Source: Anticarsia gemmatalis
Taxonomy: Eukaryota; Arthropoda; Insecta; Lepidoptera; Erebidae
DNA: 64,000 nucleotides
Reading direction: 5' to 3'
NCBI RefSeq assembly: GCF_050436995.1
Contig: NC_134745.1
Coordinates: 930,001-994,000 of the forward strand
Made by a program: the position numbers and the translations under genes. Below, one piece after another: positions 12,601-21,737 of this stretch. The notes beneath the pieces were generated by a model. The model was not told where the DNA came from. It ran no database searches and worked only from the letters and a program-made list of their open reading frames with translations. Position 1 is the first letter of the stretch; each line of letters opens with the position of its first letter.

Positions 12601-14107
12601 TCCCATTACTGGGTCTCCACCTAAGTGAAGGAAAGGTTATGTTAATTATCAAAAAATAATTTTATTGGTGTCATTACAGCTGATTCTGCACTAAAGAAAA
12701 TTGTCAAAAATTGTTATTTTTGTTCTTTTGCTTCTTTAATACGTAATACAAATTTTTTAATGTTTTCCCTCATCCTAAAATTCTCAATAACTCCCCATAC
12801 TATCCAAAAAAACACGTTTTAAATACATTCTAGATGGCGCTAGCTCTTCAAGAGTCTACATCGAACTCCCTACTCTTAATAGACGAGTTCGGTAAAGGCA
12901 CGTCGGCAACAGACGGCATGTGTCTGCTGGCGGCGTGTCTCAACACTCTGCTGTTCAGAGACAACTGCCCGCATGTCGTCGTCGCCACGCACTACCTCAA
13001 TATCAAGGAGTATGTCGTTAATTCACCTATGTTGAGGTACTTGGTGAGTAATACTACTATTATTTTATACTTCGCTTGGGTCACAAAAGAGAGAATGTCA
13101 TAATTTTCCCCGTTTTTGAAACATTTTTCGTTGCTACTCCGCTCCTAAAGTTTGTAGCGTAATGTTAGCCTATAGCCTTCCTCAATAAATAGGCTATCCA
13201 ACAGTAAAATAATGTTTGAATTCGCAACAGCAGTTCCTGAGATTGGCGCGTTCAAACAAACAAACTCTACAATTTTATATTATTAGTATAGATTAAGCTA
13301 GCTAATTTTGGCTTAACCTTTCTCTCACGGAACATGTAACTAAAACATTTGTGTGTTGAGCACGAGTATCTGATTCTGTTCTGAGATTGGTTGTAAATGT
13401 ATATATATAAATATGTGCTTACAAGTATATAAGTAATTTTATCAATTGTCTGGTTACCATAGTTCAAGCTCTGGTTAATTTGGACTCAGATGACCGTGTG
13501 TGAATTGTCTAATGATATTTATTTATTTATTTCTATGACAGAACCTGTACCAAACATTGCTTTAAATACCCAATGCTATATGAATATAAATCTATGCCCA
13601 TAGCACTTCGAGTATGTGATCGAGGAGGGTGAACCAGTATTTCTGTTCCGTGTGAGTGAAGGTGCCGCGACTTCTAGTTATGCGCTACAAGTGGCTGCTG
13701 CTACTGGACTCAAGACTACCACTGTTAGTCGCGCTAACGAAGTCTTAAATGCTGTCATGGTAAATAACCTTATTTTAGTTACATTTTCTACCTATTCGTG
13801 GACAGACTGTGGACATCAGTTTTGTAAACCATGCTCCCTATGCTGTGTTTATTTTTTCTACCCATTTTTTTGTTAATAAAAGTTGGTTTAAGCTTTCACA
13901 TACATACATGCCTATTGTTTAGACAGCTTATATCTTAGCACATATTTCATTTATTATTATCTTACATACCTTTTAAGTTCTCTATAATTTATAGTCTCTC
14001 ATTTATTTCAGAACAACACCCTCCCGCCAGCAAACAAACGCATCACATCCAAACAGAACGCGTGCATCGAAGCAATAAAAACAAAACTACTCACAGACGA
14101 TATTTAA
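3619..14107 (+). CDS. MSH5: MutS protein homologue 5 (MSH5), complete 18-exon gene, 842 aa
   Basis: MSH5 pairs with MSH4 as a meiotic clamp that embraces Holliday junctions and promotes crossovers; it does not act in mismatch repair. Exons: 3619-3731, 4033-4105, 4530-4598, 5173-5377, 5653-5941, 6365-6535, 6846-6984, 8724-8786, 9318-9422, 9684-9780, 10485-10675, 10958-11003, 11100-11238, 11594-11814, 12297-12442, 12834-13043, 13604-13759, 14012-14107. All junctions are GT/AG and in phase, giving 842 aa (human MSH5 is about 834). The start is the first ATG of an acidic, Ser-rich tail. Core: GYQIFASLFRQVEP and GKNQGGFVQT; lever and clamp RRQDVVAFFTRPQN and SCSMLYMPHLGYLL-like (aa 300-560); ATPase after aa 610. 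No N-terminal mismatch-recognition domain is visible, as expected for MSH5. The exon 4/5 junction (A|TG) and the exon 7 acceptor were chosen by homology. Confidence 0.93.
4657..4752 (+). repeat. SINE 3' fragment in MSH5 intron 3
   Basis: About 95 bases (AAGCCACGTCAAAGG... to ...CATACGATAAGAAG) match the 3' end of the SINE-like repeat at 57000-57238 nearly base for base. It is a truncated copy on the plus strand, and its ATAAGAAGAAGAAG end looks like a degenerate tail. Confidence 0.6.
7596..8235 (+). repeat. Unclassified dispersed repeat U, copy 1 (MSH5 intron 7)
   Basis: About 640 bases match, in inverted orientation, the copy at 47695-48320. Conserved blocks are CCTCCCCTGGG near 7620, the stretch 7690-7795 (CTGGCACGAAGCCCCCGGCA, AGAGAGTGACCTCAAAGCGC, CAGACGCCTAACTATACCC), CCCAGGGGAAGACCGAC near 7935, ATAGCGCGATTCAGCAC near 8000, and ACCAATAGCAGCGCGC near 8191. 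The copies differ by many substitutions and indels. GC is much higher than in the surrounding intron. No reverse transcriptase, transposase or terminal repeats were recognised. A CCAAT box and TATATATAC are present, so an LTR or promoter-bearing element is possible. Confidence 0.6.
8495..8545 (+). repeat. Short LINE 3' remnant
   Basis: GTCCCACTACTAGGCATTGG... followed by CCACCACGCTGACCATGC resembles the common lepidopteran repeat whose fuller copy (CCCAGTGCTGGGACCTC..., ATGCTGGCCAAGTGCGGGTT) is at 52262-52420. It is too short to classify. Confidence 0.4.
9473..9612 (+). repeat. tRNA-derived SINE fragment in MSH5 intron 9
   Basis: GGTGGCGCTGTCTTAGCAAG resembles a pol III box A, and TCAGGTTTGATTCCAAATT resembles box B, about 40 bases downstream. 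It lies 50 bases after exon 9. It is not a functional tRNA, as no acceptor-stem pairing is visible. Confidence 0.45.
10190..10355 (+). repeat. Dispersed repeat D, copy 1
   Basis: This stretch is similar to 18925-19053: CATATCTGA, TATAGAA, TTCACACT, AATCCCATACTA, GGCTACG.CCGACGCATCTT. The copies are diverged but collinear on the plus strand, one in MSH5 intron 10 and one in UBA5 intron 3. The element type is unknown. Confidence 0.4.
10793..10915 (+). repeat. Foldback repeat F, copy 1
   Basis: ATGCAACGGATCTTAATCGCGATTGA..., then CGACCGAGTT and CATCGTGGTCACGGGCTGACT, match the repeats at 32697-32905 and 41478-41640. The 41.5-kb copy has inverted ends (ATTATAATGCAACG). This copy is partial and lies in MSH5 intron 11. 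Confidence 0.45.
11594..13759 (+). CDS. MSH5: MSH5 ATPase domain, exons 14-17
   Basis: This block holds the catalytic ABC-type ATPase of MSH5. Walker A is GPNSSGKS at about aa 627-634 (end of exon 14). The MutS signature region TECVAAHMSAFLIDLRQ ends exon 15. Walker B LLLIDEFGKGT has Asp706-Glu707 in exon 16, followed by VVVATHYL with the switch His at about aa 742. Exon 17 carries the dimer-helix part FLFRVSEGAATSSYALQVAA. All key residues are intact, so the protein should bind and hydrolyse ATP. Residue numbers come from my own exon model. Confidence 0.92.
13072..13293 (-). repeat. Lep repeat H, minus copy, in MSH5 intron 16
   Basis: The reverse complement runs from AATCTATACTAATAATATAAA through GAACGCGCCAATCTCAGGAAC, a GATAGCCTATTTATTGAGG block and CATTCTCTCTTTTGTGACCC. 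The same family is at 21738-23278 (+, interrupted), 38292-38550 (-), 45588-45826 (-) and 51471-52166 (+). These abundant lepidopteran repeats end in CAGCTAGT and may be non-autonomous Helitrons (a CTAG-type 3' end). That assignment is inference. Confidence 0.65.
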
Positions 14108-14317
14108 TTATTTAATTTATAATAACATTTGTTACAATATAATGATATCCACTTAGCAGCGCGCTAACAACAATATGTATAAAATTTAAAACATATCAAA
14201 AAAATAATTTAACTACCACTTACGCTATATCATTGATTCTTATATATCTTTATTTAAGCTGTAGGCCGAGCTATAGATAATTAGACTAGGCAAGCAATTA
14301 TACACGCATTTTTCAAA

Positions 14318-14323
14318 AATAAA
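14318..14323 (+). terminator. Candidate MSH5 polyadenylation signal
   Basis: AATAAA lies 211 bases after the MSH5 stop codon in AT-rich sequence. Another AATAAA lies near 14363. Without transcript data neither can be preferred. Confidence 0.4.
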
Positions 14324-14635
14324 TGCATTTACGATATAATTTCGATGTCTACATCACATGTAAATAAAATGCATAACTTAACTTCAGTGCGACATTTGAT
14401 GATAGCACTCTTTGCATCTCACTCTTATTAACGACTTAATATAAAGCTAGAAAGAGATAGAAATACTTTGCCTAGTCAAATTATCTGTAGCTAAAGGCTG
14501 GAATGCATTGTCATGAAGCTTCCCAATACATTTCTTTACACAAGCGATCGATTATACTTCGAATAAAGTGCGACTTTTAATCCTTGCCCATTTTATCTCT
14601 TTTGACATTCACAAGCATATCATTTAGCCGACTTA

Positions 14636-15212
14636 GGGTCTCAGCACACATATGGGATCGGAAAGGGATCGTCACCGTATCGCCTCGAGCCGTTCAGAAT
14701 GGTTTGTATTAAACTCCCTACTGCAACGCACACTAATCGGAATAATAACGTAATCGCCTCGCCTCGGAACAGGCTCCGAACTTGAATTCCCGCGCTTACG
14801 GCTCGTCGTCCCCGCGCTTACGTTTCTCCGTCCCCGCGCTTACGTCTCTCCGTACCCGAGCTCACATCTCTTCGTCTACCCTTTCCCCTTTCCCCTCCCG
14901 CGACTTGCCTGCTAAAGACGCCGCCATTCGCAAGGAGTATTTCATTCGTGTTGCGCGTATGTTTTATTTAAAATTTTAAGTTCGATTCAAACACAAAATA
15001 ACGATGCAAAGGGAGAAACTTATTGAAGAAGTGAGAAAATATCCATAAGCGAGGCGTAAGCGCGGTGTCGCCTAGCCGTAGCCGAGTTGACGTACAGGCG
15101 CTGCTGATACGCTTTCGTTACGTGCATACGGTAGGTTGACGCCTGGTTGACAGCGAGGCGAAAGGCGTTACGGTTACGATCCCTTTCCGATCCCATATGT
15201 GTGCTGAGACCC
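14636..15212. mobile_element. 577-bp MITE with TTA target duplication (PIF/Harbinger-like)
   Basis: The ends are inverted repeats of at least 40 bases (left begins GGGTCTCAGCACACATATGG; right is its reverse complement ending GAGACCC). The element is bounded on both sides by TTA (14633-14635 and 15213-15215), which fits the TWA target duplication of PIF/Harbinger elements. The interior is GC-rich and degenerate-repeat-like (CGCGCTTACG repeated at about 14795-14845) and encodes no transposase. It sits between the convergent MSH5 and UBA5 3' ends. Confidence 0.8.
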
Positions 15213-15969
15213 TTACACGTGAGAGAACCGAATTTGAAATCGGTTGAATCAGATTCGAAGTTACGTCAAATTTAAGTCATAAATTCCAAATTAACGCATG
15301 ATTAAACACTGGTTTGAAGTGAAACTAATTGAATAACTTGATCAGGATTATCATTTTAAGTCAGTATTTGATCACGCGTTAATTTGAAATTTTAAATTAC
15401 AGTTTGACATGATATCCTCGAATCTGATTCAGTCGAATTCGATTCTATCGAAAGTAAGTATAGATAGGTTTTCATATACCTACATATAGAATAATTAACA
15501 TTATGTTAGTAACAAAGCACGTCAATATTCAGTTTTCAACTAAAATCCCTGACAATTTATCAATCGAACTAAATAATTTAAAGTTACTTTTCCTATATCC
15601 ACTAGCATATAAATATGAAAAATATGGGCCATTACTACTATTAAAATAACATTATTTGAGCTTAGGATAAACAACATAATTTTGAGAAACAAATATTTTG
15701 TCAAATATAAAATTTAATTTTGAGTAATTTTATGTTTTCTATATTTTGTGTCACCCAGTCTTTTTAACCTGATATATTACGCCTATGACCTATTTACATG
15801 ACCATAAATACGAAAGCATAACTTTAAATCTTTTGTTTAATGTTGGCAATGGACAGAAAATTATTCTCACTCATTATTTCACTCTAGCAACACATTGATA
15901 AATGATATGGAATACAGTAGGCTGTAGCCTCATTTTGCACATTAAAAGCAATGGCCTGGCTATATATTA
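15213..15969. other. AT-rich spacer between MSH5 and UBA5
   Basis: I see no exon or named repeat here. GAATCAGATTCGA (about 15245) and the near-complementary TCGAATCTGATTCAGTCGAA (about 15418) face each other, giving weak foldback character. Confidence 0.35.
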
Positions 15970-16151
15970 CAGTAGCGCGATTTTCTACCAATATCGACAA
16001 TCGGTTAGAAATCGCGAAATGCTGCATGAAAATCTGAACATCGCCTCTAGCGTGCGCCGTAGGTACTATTTTTGCAGTACAATTTAAGTATCAAACTCGT
16101 ACCCTATAGTACACATTGACACCCTGGTATCGACTGTAGAGAGCGCTACTG
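15970..16151 (+). repeat. Short foldback MITE, family CAGTAGCGCGATT, second copy
   Basis: It begins CAGTAGCGCGATTTTCTACC and ends GTAGAGAGCGCTACTG, giving imperfect inverted ends, with the same internal blocks as 2276-2451 (ATCGCCTCTAGCG, GCAGTACAATTTAAGTATCAAAC). It lies just downstream of the UBA5 stop codon on the other strand, so it may fall in the UBA5 3' UTR. Confidence 0.6.
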
Positions 16152-16432
16152 TTCTATAATTTAAGTGTGTTGGTCAGTAACGCTTACACGGCTTATCTAC
16201 TAAGCCCATAGAAATATAATGTTATTAGCGCAATCCATAATTCCGTATAAAAAGGACTCAATGATAATCATTTTAGATGCGCTATTTTCAATACAATACA
16301 ACACGTGGCAATTAAAACAAGTGCCGTACATTGTTTAGGCCAAGCCATTGCTAATAATATGCCGATGCCCAGCAGTGGAACAGCCAAACTATTACGAGAC
16401 ATTCATTGCATACATATTATATTAGTATGGCT

Positions 16433-19400
16433 TTACATAGACTTCATCTGCTGCATCAACTCTTCGAGAGATAGTTCGGAAGCTGCGACGGCTCCACCTG
16501 TGCTTGACTCCGGTGTGCTGTTGTCTACTGCTACAGGTACGCTGTACGCCACCTGAGGACAACAAATACGTTTTTGAAACAATAAAGTATGACCAATATT
16601 ATTATAATATAATGTTAAATAAACTTTCAAATTTTATATTACCACATCAATTGGAAGTATTTAGATCTTAATTAAATTATAATCTGTTATTTAAGTTATA
16701 AATCTCCAATTTTATACAGTACAATACCTAACGAGATTTCAATTTATTTAATCGCTGTTCAATATGAGAGCACTTTAGCAAGGTTTTGAAATAATGTACA
16801 CGACTAAGAAAGCTAGGCATATTCATGTTAATTTGTTAATTACCTGAACTCCGTCAACTAACTTAAGGTTAGATGTATCTTCCTCTTCTGGGGCGTTTTC
16901 ATCTACAAGACTGATTCCTGTAAAAACAAATATAAGGTAAGAATTCAAAAAAATACAAGCCGGAGAAGCAAAGAACCTATTGTGTAAGAGAAAAAAGAAC
17001 TGATAACATGAATTCTTTAAAAACAAACATACAACATAAAAATAATAAACGTGTTTTTTTTAACGCGTTGTTGGGGCTGGAAGAAAAATATTTACGACAA
17101 TACTATTACGCTACGACTAAACGCGAAGGCAGTGTCAGTAAAATCAAGTAGTGCAGTTTATAACTTACCCCATTCGTTATCAGCATGTATGGGTGTGAGG
17201 TCTTCAGTGACCTCAGTAGCGAGCTCCACCACGGCCGGCTTGGCTTTGAACTCAGCCTGTCTCTCGCGACAGAAACTGTCGTCGCATTGTGGGTTAGGCT
17301 GAAATGTAATAGTTAACTTTAAGTCTCGAAATACTAAACAAAAAATACTAATGCCGTGTGCTACACATTGCACATATAAGAAATCTAATCAATTATTCAT
17401 GCCCAATTAAGGAGTAAATATTTTACGCCCAGATGTTGCAATTTTGTGACTACAAACGCTTATAGGCAACTATTGGGTGGAGAGTGCCTTAGTTAAGCAA
17501 TATTCACTTACCTTTAATCCCATCGTAGGGAAGAAGTCTGTTAGTGCACTATATCCTAAATAATGGCTGACAGTTCCGAATTCTAATAAGTACTTCAATG
17601 AGTTTTGTACTGAAACAAAAAAATTACAATGTTAAAAATGCAAACCAAAACAAAATCTTTTAAAGGAACTATAGAGATCTCTAGTAAACGACAATAAAAT
17701 ATGATATTGGTTTACCTAAAAATCCTGCAACTATACCCATAGTGGTAGGTAGACTGGCCGCACACACTCCTTCCCTCTTCAAAGTCTTCTCGTCTATTTT
17801 GGACGCAACTACTAGTGGCGGGGCACACTAGAATGAATAAAAAGAACTTATAGACCAGCAACCACTTTTTTCTTGGGAATATTAAATTCGATAGTGTTGT
17901 TCTACGAAATCTAAGTTAGATAATAAGTTAAGTAAGGTTTATCACAGAAGCAAAGGCATTAATGATAAAACCATTAGTTGTACTCCTATTATAAGGCAGC
18001 TGTTCACTAATAGACATCATTAAGTCATTCCTTACACACAATTTAATATTATTATGTAACAAGAAGTAATAATGTCCTAGCCGATATACGACTACGGCGG
18101 TCAGTTTCATTGAAACTGGCCATCTGTGCTGGACTTTGTTTATAGTGTCCAACTGTGTGCACAATACACAAGTACATTCTCTATTCCATTACTCTTAAGT
18201 CTGGTGGGACAGATAACCGACACGACCAGTGAGAGGTCAGGCGCAGGACCGACGGCTTTACGTGCTCTCCGAGGCACGGAGGTCTTCGACTTCAACTTCC
18301 CAACTCCGAAGAAGTAATATCGTACTAGTTGATATTCGGCTACCAACTGTACAGGAGTTCTTATAATCCTTGTACAACAAAGAAATCTCCACTCTATCAC
18401 CCTCATAGTCTGTTGGGATGGCAAACCGACACAATAGTTGGGACATCATGTGAAGGTCCGATGACTTAACATGCTCTCGGTAGCAAATAGGCCGACCTAT
18501 AATAGCCGTAAATTCATATTTTTTTTCTAATCGATATCGTTATTTCAACCACCGACGACAGGTGATAAAAAGTATGACTCACAGCAAAACACGCAGTTTC
18601 TCCAGGAATGATAAACTGTATATGTCCAGACACTGCGTTCTCACTGACGCCAGACTCGAACCACTTCTGATTGAGCTCGTTACATGCTGTGTTGATCGCC
18701 ATACGCGCTTCGAAGTTGTCCACACATGACAGAACCAGGTCCACTGGGCCACCTGTCAGACTGCCCGTTCTGAAAATGTTCGTAAGTAATAAGTTACGAA
18801 TACTGTGACCTCGGCAAATGAGGCAAGGTTATTATTTGCAAGGTTAAAAAGAACTCATATGGAACAGCCTAGCAAGACGTGTTAATAAGAAAACAAACAC
18901 AACAGAAAACCCACTTTTTTCTATAAGTCGGCTCATATCTGACGGTCTAGTACCGTCGGATCAGACAAATGTATAGAAAAACAACCGTTCACACTCAATC
19001 CATCATGCGTCAGTGCAAAGCCCATACTAATTAAGCTAAGCCTGACGCATCTTACCAACTAACCCCTAATGTTTTAATTATTAAAACCACATAACACTAG
19101 CAGATCTAAAGGGGCTAGGAGACCATCCCTCCCCTATCTGAATACCTGAAATCTTCAGCTTGCAACATCCCAGTGAGATAAATGAGGCAGAGTAAAACTT
19201 CTACTCATCTTAAGGTGAAACTAAAACAACTAAAGGAAGAGATAAGAATTCACATGCCTCATGAAAGAAAGTCATCTTACCTTATCGTATCACAGAACTT
19301 TTGAAAATTGTCAACAGTAGTGATATTGTAGTTGTAAGCATCAATAGCAACATCAGGGTTGATGTTCTGAAGAGTAGAAGCAGCAGCATCCACCTTGCTG

Positions 19401-20552
19401 AGACCTGCCTGGTGCGGTTGGAAGAATAACCGGTTCATGTTCGCTAGCTCTACTTTGTCATAGTCAAACAGGATCAACTGTAAAAAATATATTTTAAAAC
19501 TTCACAATATAGTCCATTGAAATGTAATTTTTTTAAGGTGCAACTCATGGAAATTAAGGTTCTAATGACCCACTCTACTACAAGATTTAATTGCATCCTT
19601 TGAAAAATCGAACCCTAATGATAACTTTTCAATAATATAATATAAGTATTTTAACTATCTAAGGTAATTCAGGAAATATTTTAACAAGTATAAAATGAAT
19701 ACAATTTACATAATATGATCTCAACTAAGTTGAAATAACAGACAGGGCTTCTGAACTAAGATTGAGGCTTTTTCACATTTGGTAACTACCCTTTCATAAT
19801 AGTTGCAAACATTCTCTTCTAAGCCTCAGATGTAACAAATTATGTTTTTGCAGGTTAAATTGTCTTTACCCAAAATAGGGAAATTTTCAGAAGGTACTAA
19901 AAAATGTAAAATAAGATTACCTTGCCGATTCCACATCTCGTAAGCATCTCAGCAGTGACACTGCCAACACCTCCCACGCCCACCACAGCCACTGACATCT
20001 CTCTGATCTTCTCATAGTTGTTTACTATGCCCATCCGCTTCAGAGCCATTAGACGACTGAAAATAAATTTAGTGTAACTAGCAAGCTCTTATTAATCCTG
20101 ATTCTTTCTACTTTCTACTTTACTCTGAATGTAGGACACATGCATCCACTTCTTTAAAACAATAGGGTCTGTTAAGAAAGATGCAGACTAACTAGAACTT
20201 AGGAGTGACTTTAAGGGTTCGTGAAAACAGTCTTTAATAGTGTCATCAAATTAATGGAAAACAAAATAGCAACATATTGTGTCTGTTTTTACAGTGTTCT
20301 GCACAACTAACTACTTGCTTTTCTGATAAATTATGTTCATGGGCATTTAAACTATTGCTGAAAATTTATTCTGAATGTAATTTATGTATTACTGAGAGTA
20401 AAAGTGGCCAAATACCTGTATGGATTAGAGTCTACAACTTCGGAAGACATAACATCGATTTTCTGTCGAACCGGACCTCCAGTTCCTTGAATAGCGGCCA
20501 GCTGAGCCTCAAGCTCTTTTACCTTCTTCTGTAGTTCTCCGACGGAAGACAT
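16433..20552 (-). CDS. UBA5: Ubiquitin-like modifier-activating enzyme 5 (UBA5), complete 9-exon gene, 396 aa
   Basis: UBA5 is the E1 that adenylates UFM1 and passes it to UFC1, in cytosol and at the ER. Exons in transcript order: 20552-20416, 20056-19921, 19477-19281, 18769-18583, 17827-17716, 17609-17512, 17298-17169, 16917-16844, 16552-16433; all GT/AG, in phase, 397 codons with TAA (human 404 aa). The start MSSVGELQKKVKELE is a short coiled coil as in other UBA5s. ATP loop GVGGVG at aa 72-77; DYDKVELANMNRLFF; SCVDNFEARMAIN; catalytic Cys241 in EGVCAASLPTT; zinc Cys217, 220, 294 and 299 (CFAC and PQCDDSFC). The UFM1/LIR-binding motif DNEWGISLV (Trp332) crosses the exon 7/8 junction, and the UFC1-binding tail is LEELMQQMKSM. 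Nothing is missing. Confidence 0.95.
18125..18482. repeat. LINE-like repeat fragment in UBA5 intron 4
   Basis: The stretch GTCTGGTGGGACAGATAACC...CGACACGACCAGTGAGAG...CAGGACCGACGGCTTTACGT...CACGGAGGTC, then a diverged repeat of the same wording (GCAAACCGACACAATAGTTG...), resembles a moderately repeated lepidopteran LINE tail as I remember it. The higher GC content separates it from the intron. No ORF is intact. Confidence 0.45.
18925..19053 (+). repeat. Dispersed repeat D, copy 2 (UBA5 intron 3)
   Basis: Diverged, collinear match to 10190-10355. The shared core is ...GTTCACACTCAATCC..., AAAGCCCATACTA, and CTGACGCATCTTACC. The internal GACGGTCTAGTACCGTC is a local palindrome. Confidence 0.4.
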
Positions 20553-20720
20553 TTTCGTTGAGTTTCTTAGAAAATCTATTAAAAATCGAGACACTACACG
20601 GGCTGTTTCGCAAAATTCCACTAAGTTAAACGTCAAATCTTGAACGTCAAGGTGACGTTTATTGCCACGGTGTATATCACGTTTAGTTTCCTACAATCAA
20701 ACCGAAAAATAATTAATAGT
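20553..20720 (-). promoter_or_regulatory. UBA5 5' UTR and probable TATA-less promoter
   Basis: The region just upstream of the UBA5 ATG has no TATA box near a plausible start. It carries several TGACG/CGTCA half-sites on the two strands (AACGTCAAATC, AACGTCAAGGTGACG), which resemble CRE-type elements. This suggests a housekeeping-type promoter; no start site can be fixed from sequence. Confidence 0.3.
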
Positions 20721-20948
20721 TTCTTATTGACATTATTTCGTAATGTAGTATTCCTTCTTAAAGACACTTTTAGTGATATTATTTTGTAGTATAAATAATT
20801 AATTTATATAAAAAACTTGAAGGATGTATAGTAGTAAACTGTAAGTGCCTACGTATTTTTATACTGCAACCTGCTGCATTACTTCACTGTAAATTAGAAT
20901 AGAATTAGATAAATCTAATTTTATGGCTGTTGTCCTACAATAACGGGC

Positions 20949-20974
20949 GAAAGTAGATTTAAATCTACTTTCGG
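20949..20974. repeat. Perfect 26-bp palindrome upstream of UBA5
   Basis: Arms CGAAAGTAGATTT and AAATCTACTTTCG meet without a spacer. A second short palindrome (TTAGATAAATCTAA) lies about 45 bases before it. It could be a binding site for a dimeric factor or the relic of a foldback element. Confidence 0.6.
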
Positions 20975-21737
20975 CATAAAATTACACTGATTGCTCATTT
21001 ACTGGCCTTCAAGAACGAAAATGGAATTATATCGGCAATGGTTTATTTTGTTTCGTATAGATTTCGTATTGAATGAAAATATGTATTGAGAATTACAAAT
21101 CAAAGTCTCTGTTTTTAGTACGAACCAACGCAAAGGTTCGCCTATAATCATGATAAATACATTTTCCTCATATTGATATTTATAAGCTTTAGAACAGATC
21201 CTATAATTAGAAATCATCTTAATTAATTACACAGACGCGGTATTGTTTTATACGCAAATTTACACATTAGCGATTTTTACGATCGCTTCTGTTTAATTGT
21301 TAGCTTAATTTTATGAACTAATCACAGTTTTATTGATTTTTAAATGCTAATCAAAATCTTTAAGGAAATAGTAATAGGACTTAAGGTGCTATTATTTACT
21401 GCTTCTGGAGAATAGATTTATTTACTGAATAGATCTCATAAACTGCAACGTAATTTGATGACTTTTTCCATGTTTATAAAAATGCTTTAGATGGGAACTA
21501 AGAAAAGCTTTGAGCAGCGAAAACCTCAAATTAAAATTCAACAACATTTATTTACGCTTTTGCCGCAGAACTCCTGCGCAAAATATCAAATTAGTTTATA
21601 GATTTTTATTGAAAACGCTTCTAAACAAAGAATTCCACCTAATTAATTACAAATCTTCCAATTATCAATTGATTTACAAAGAATATTTATGACCCTAATA
21701 AATGGCTGTTAAAAATAATTGGCGCGTATGCCTACAT
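20975..21737. other. AT-rich spacer upstream of UBA5
   Basis: No gene, RNA or named repeat was recognised. Short open frames here are random-looking. Confidence 0.35.

Noticed and set aside
20277..20534. 85-codon plus-strand frame
   Set aside because: It is antisense to UBA5 exon 1 and has no homology.
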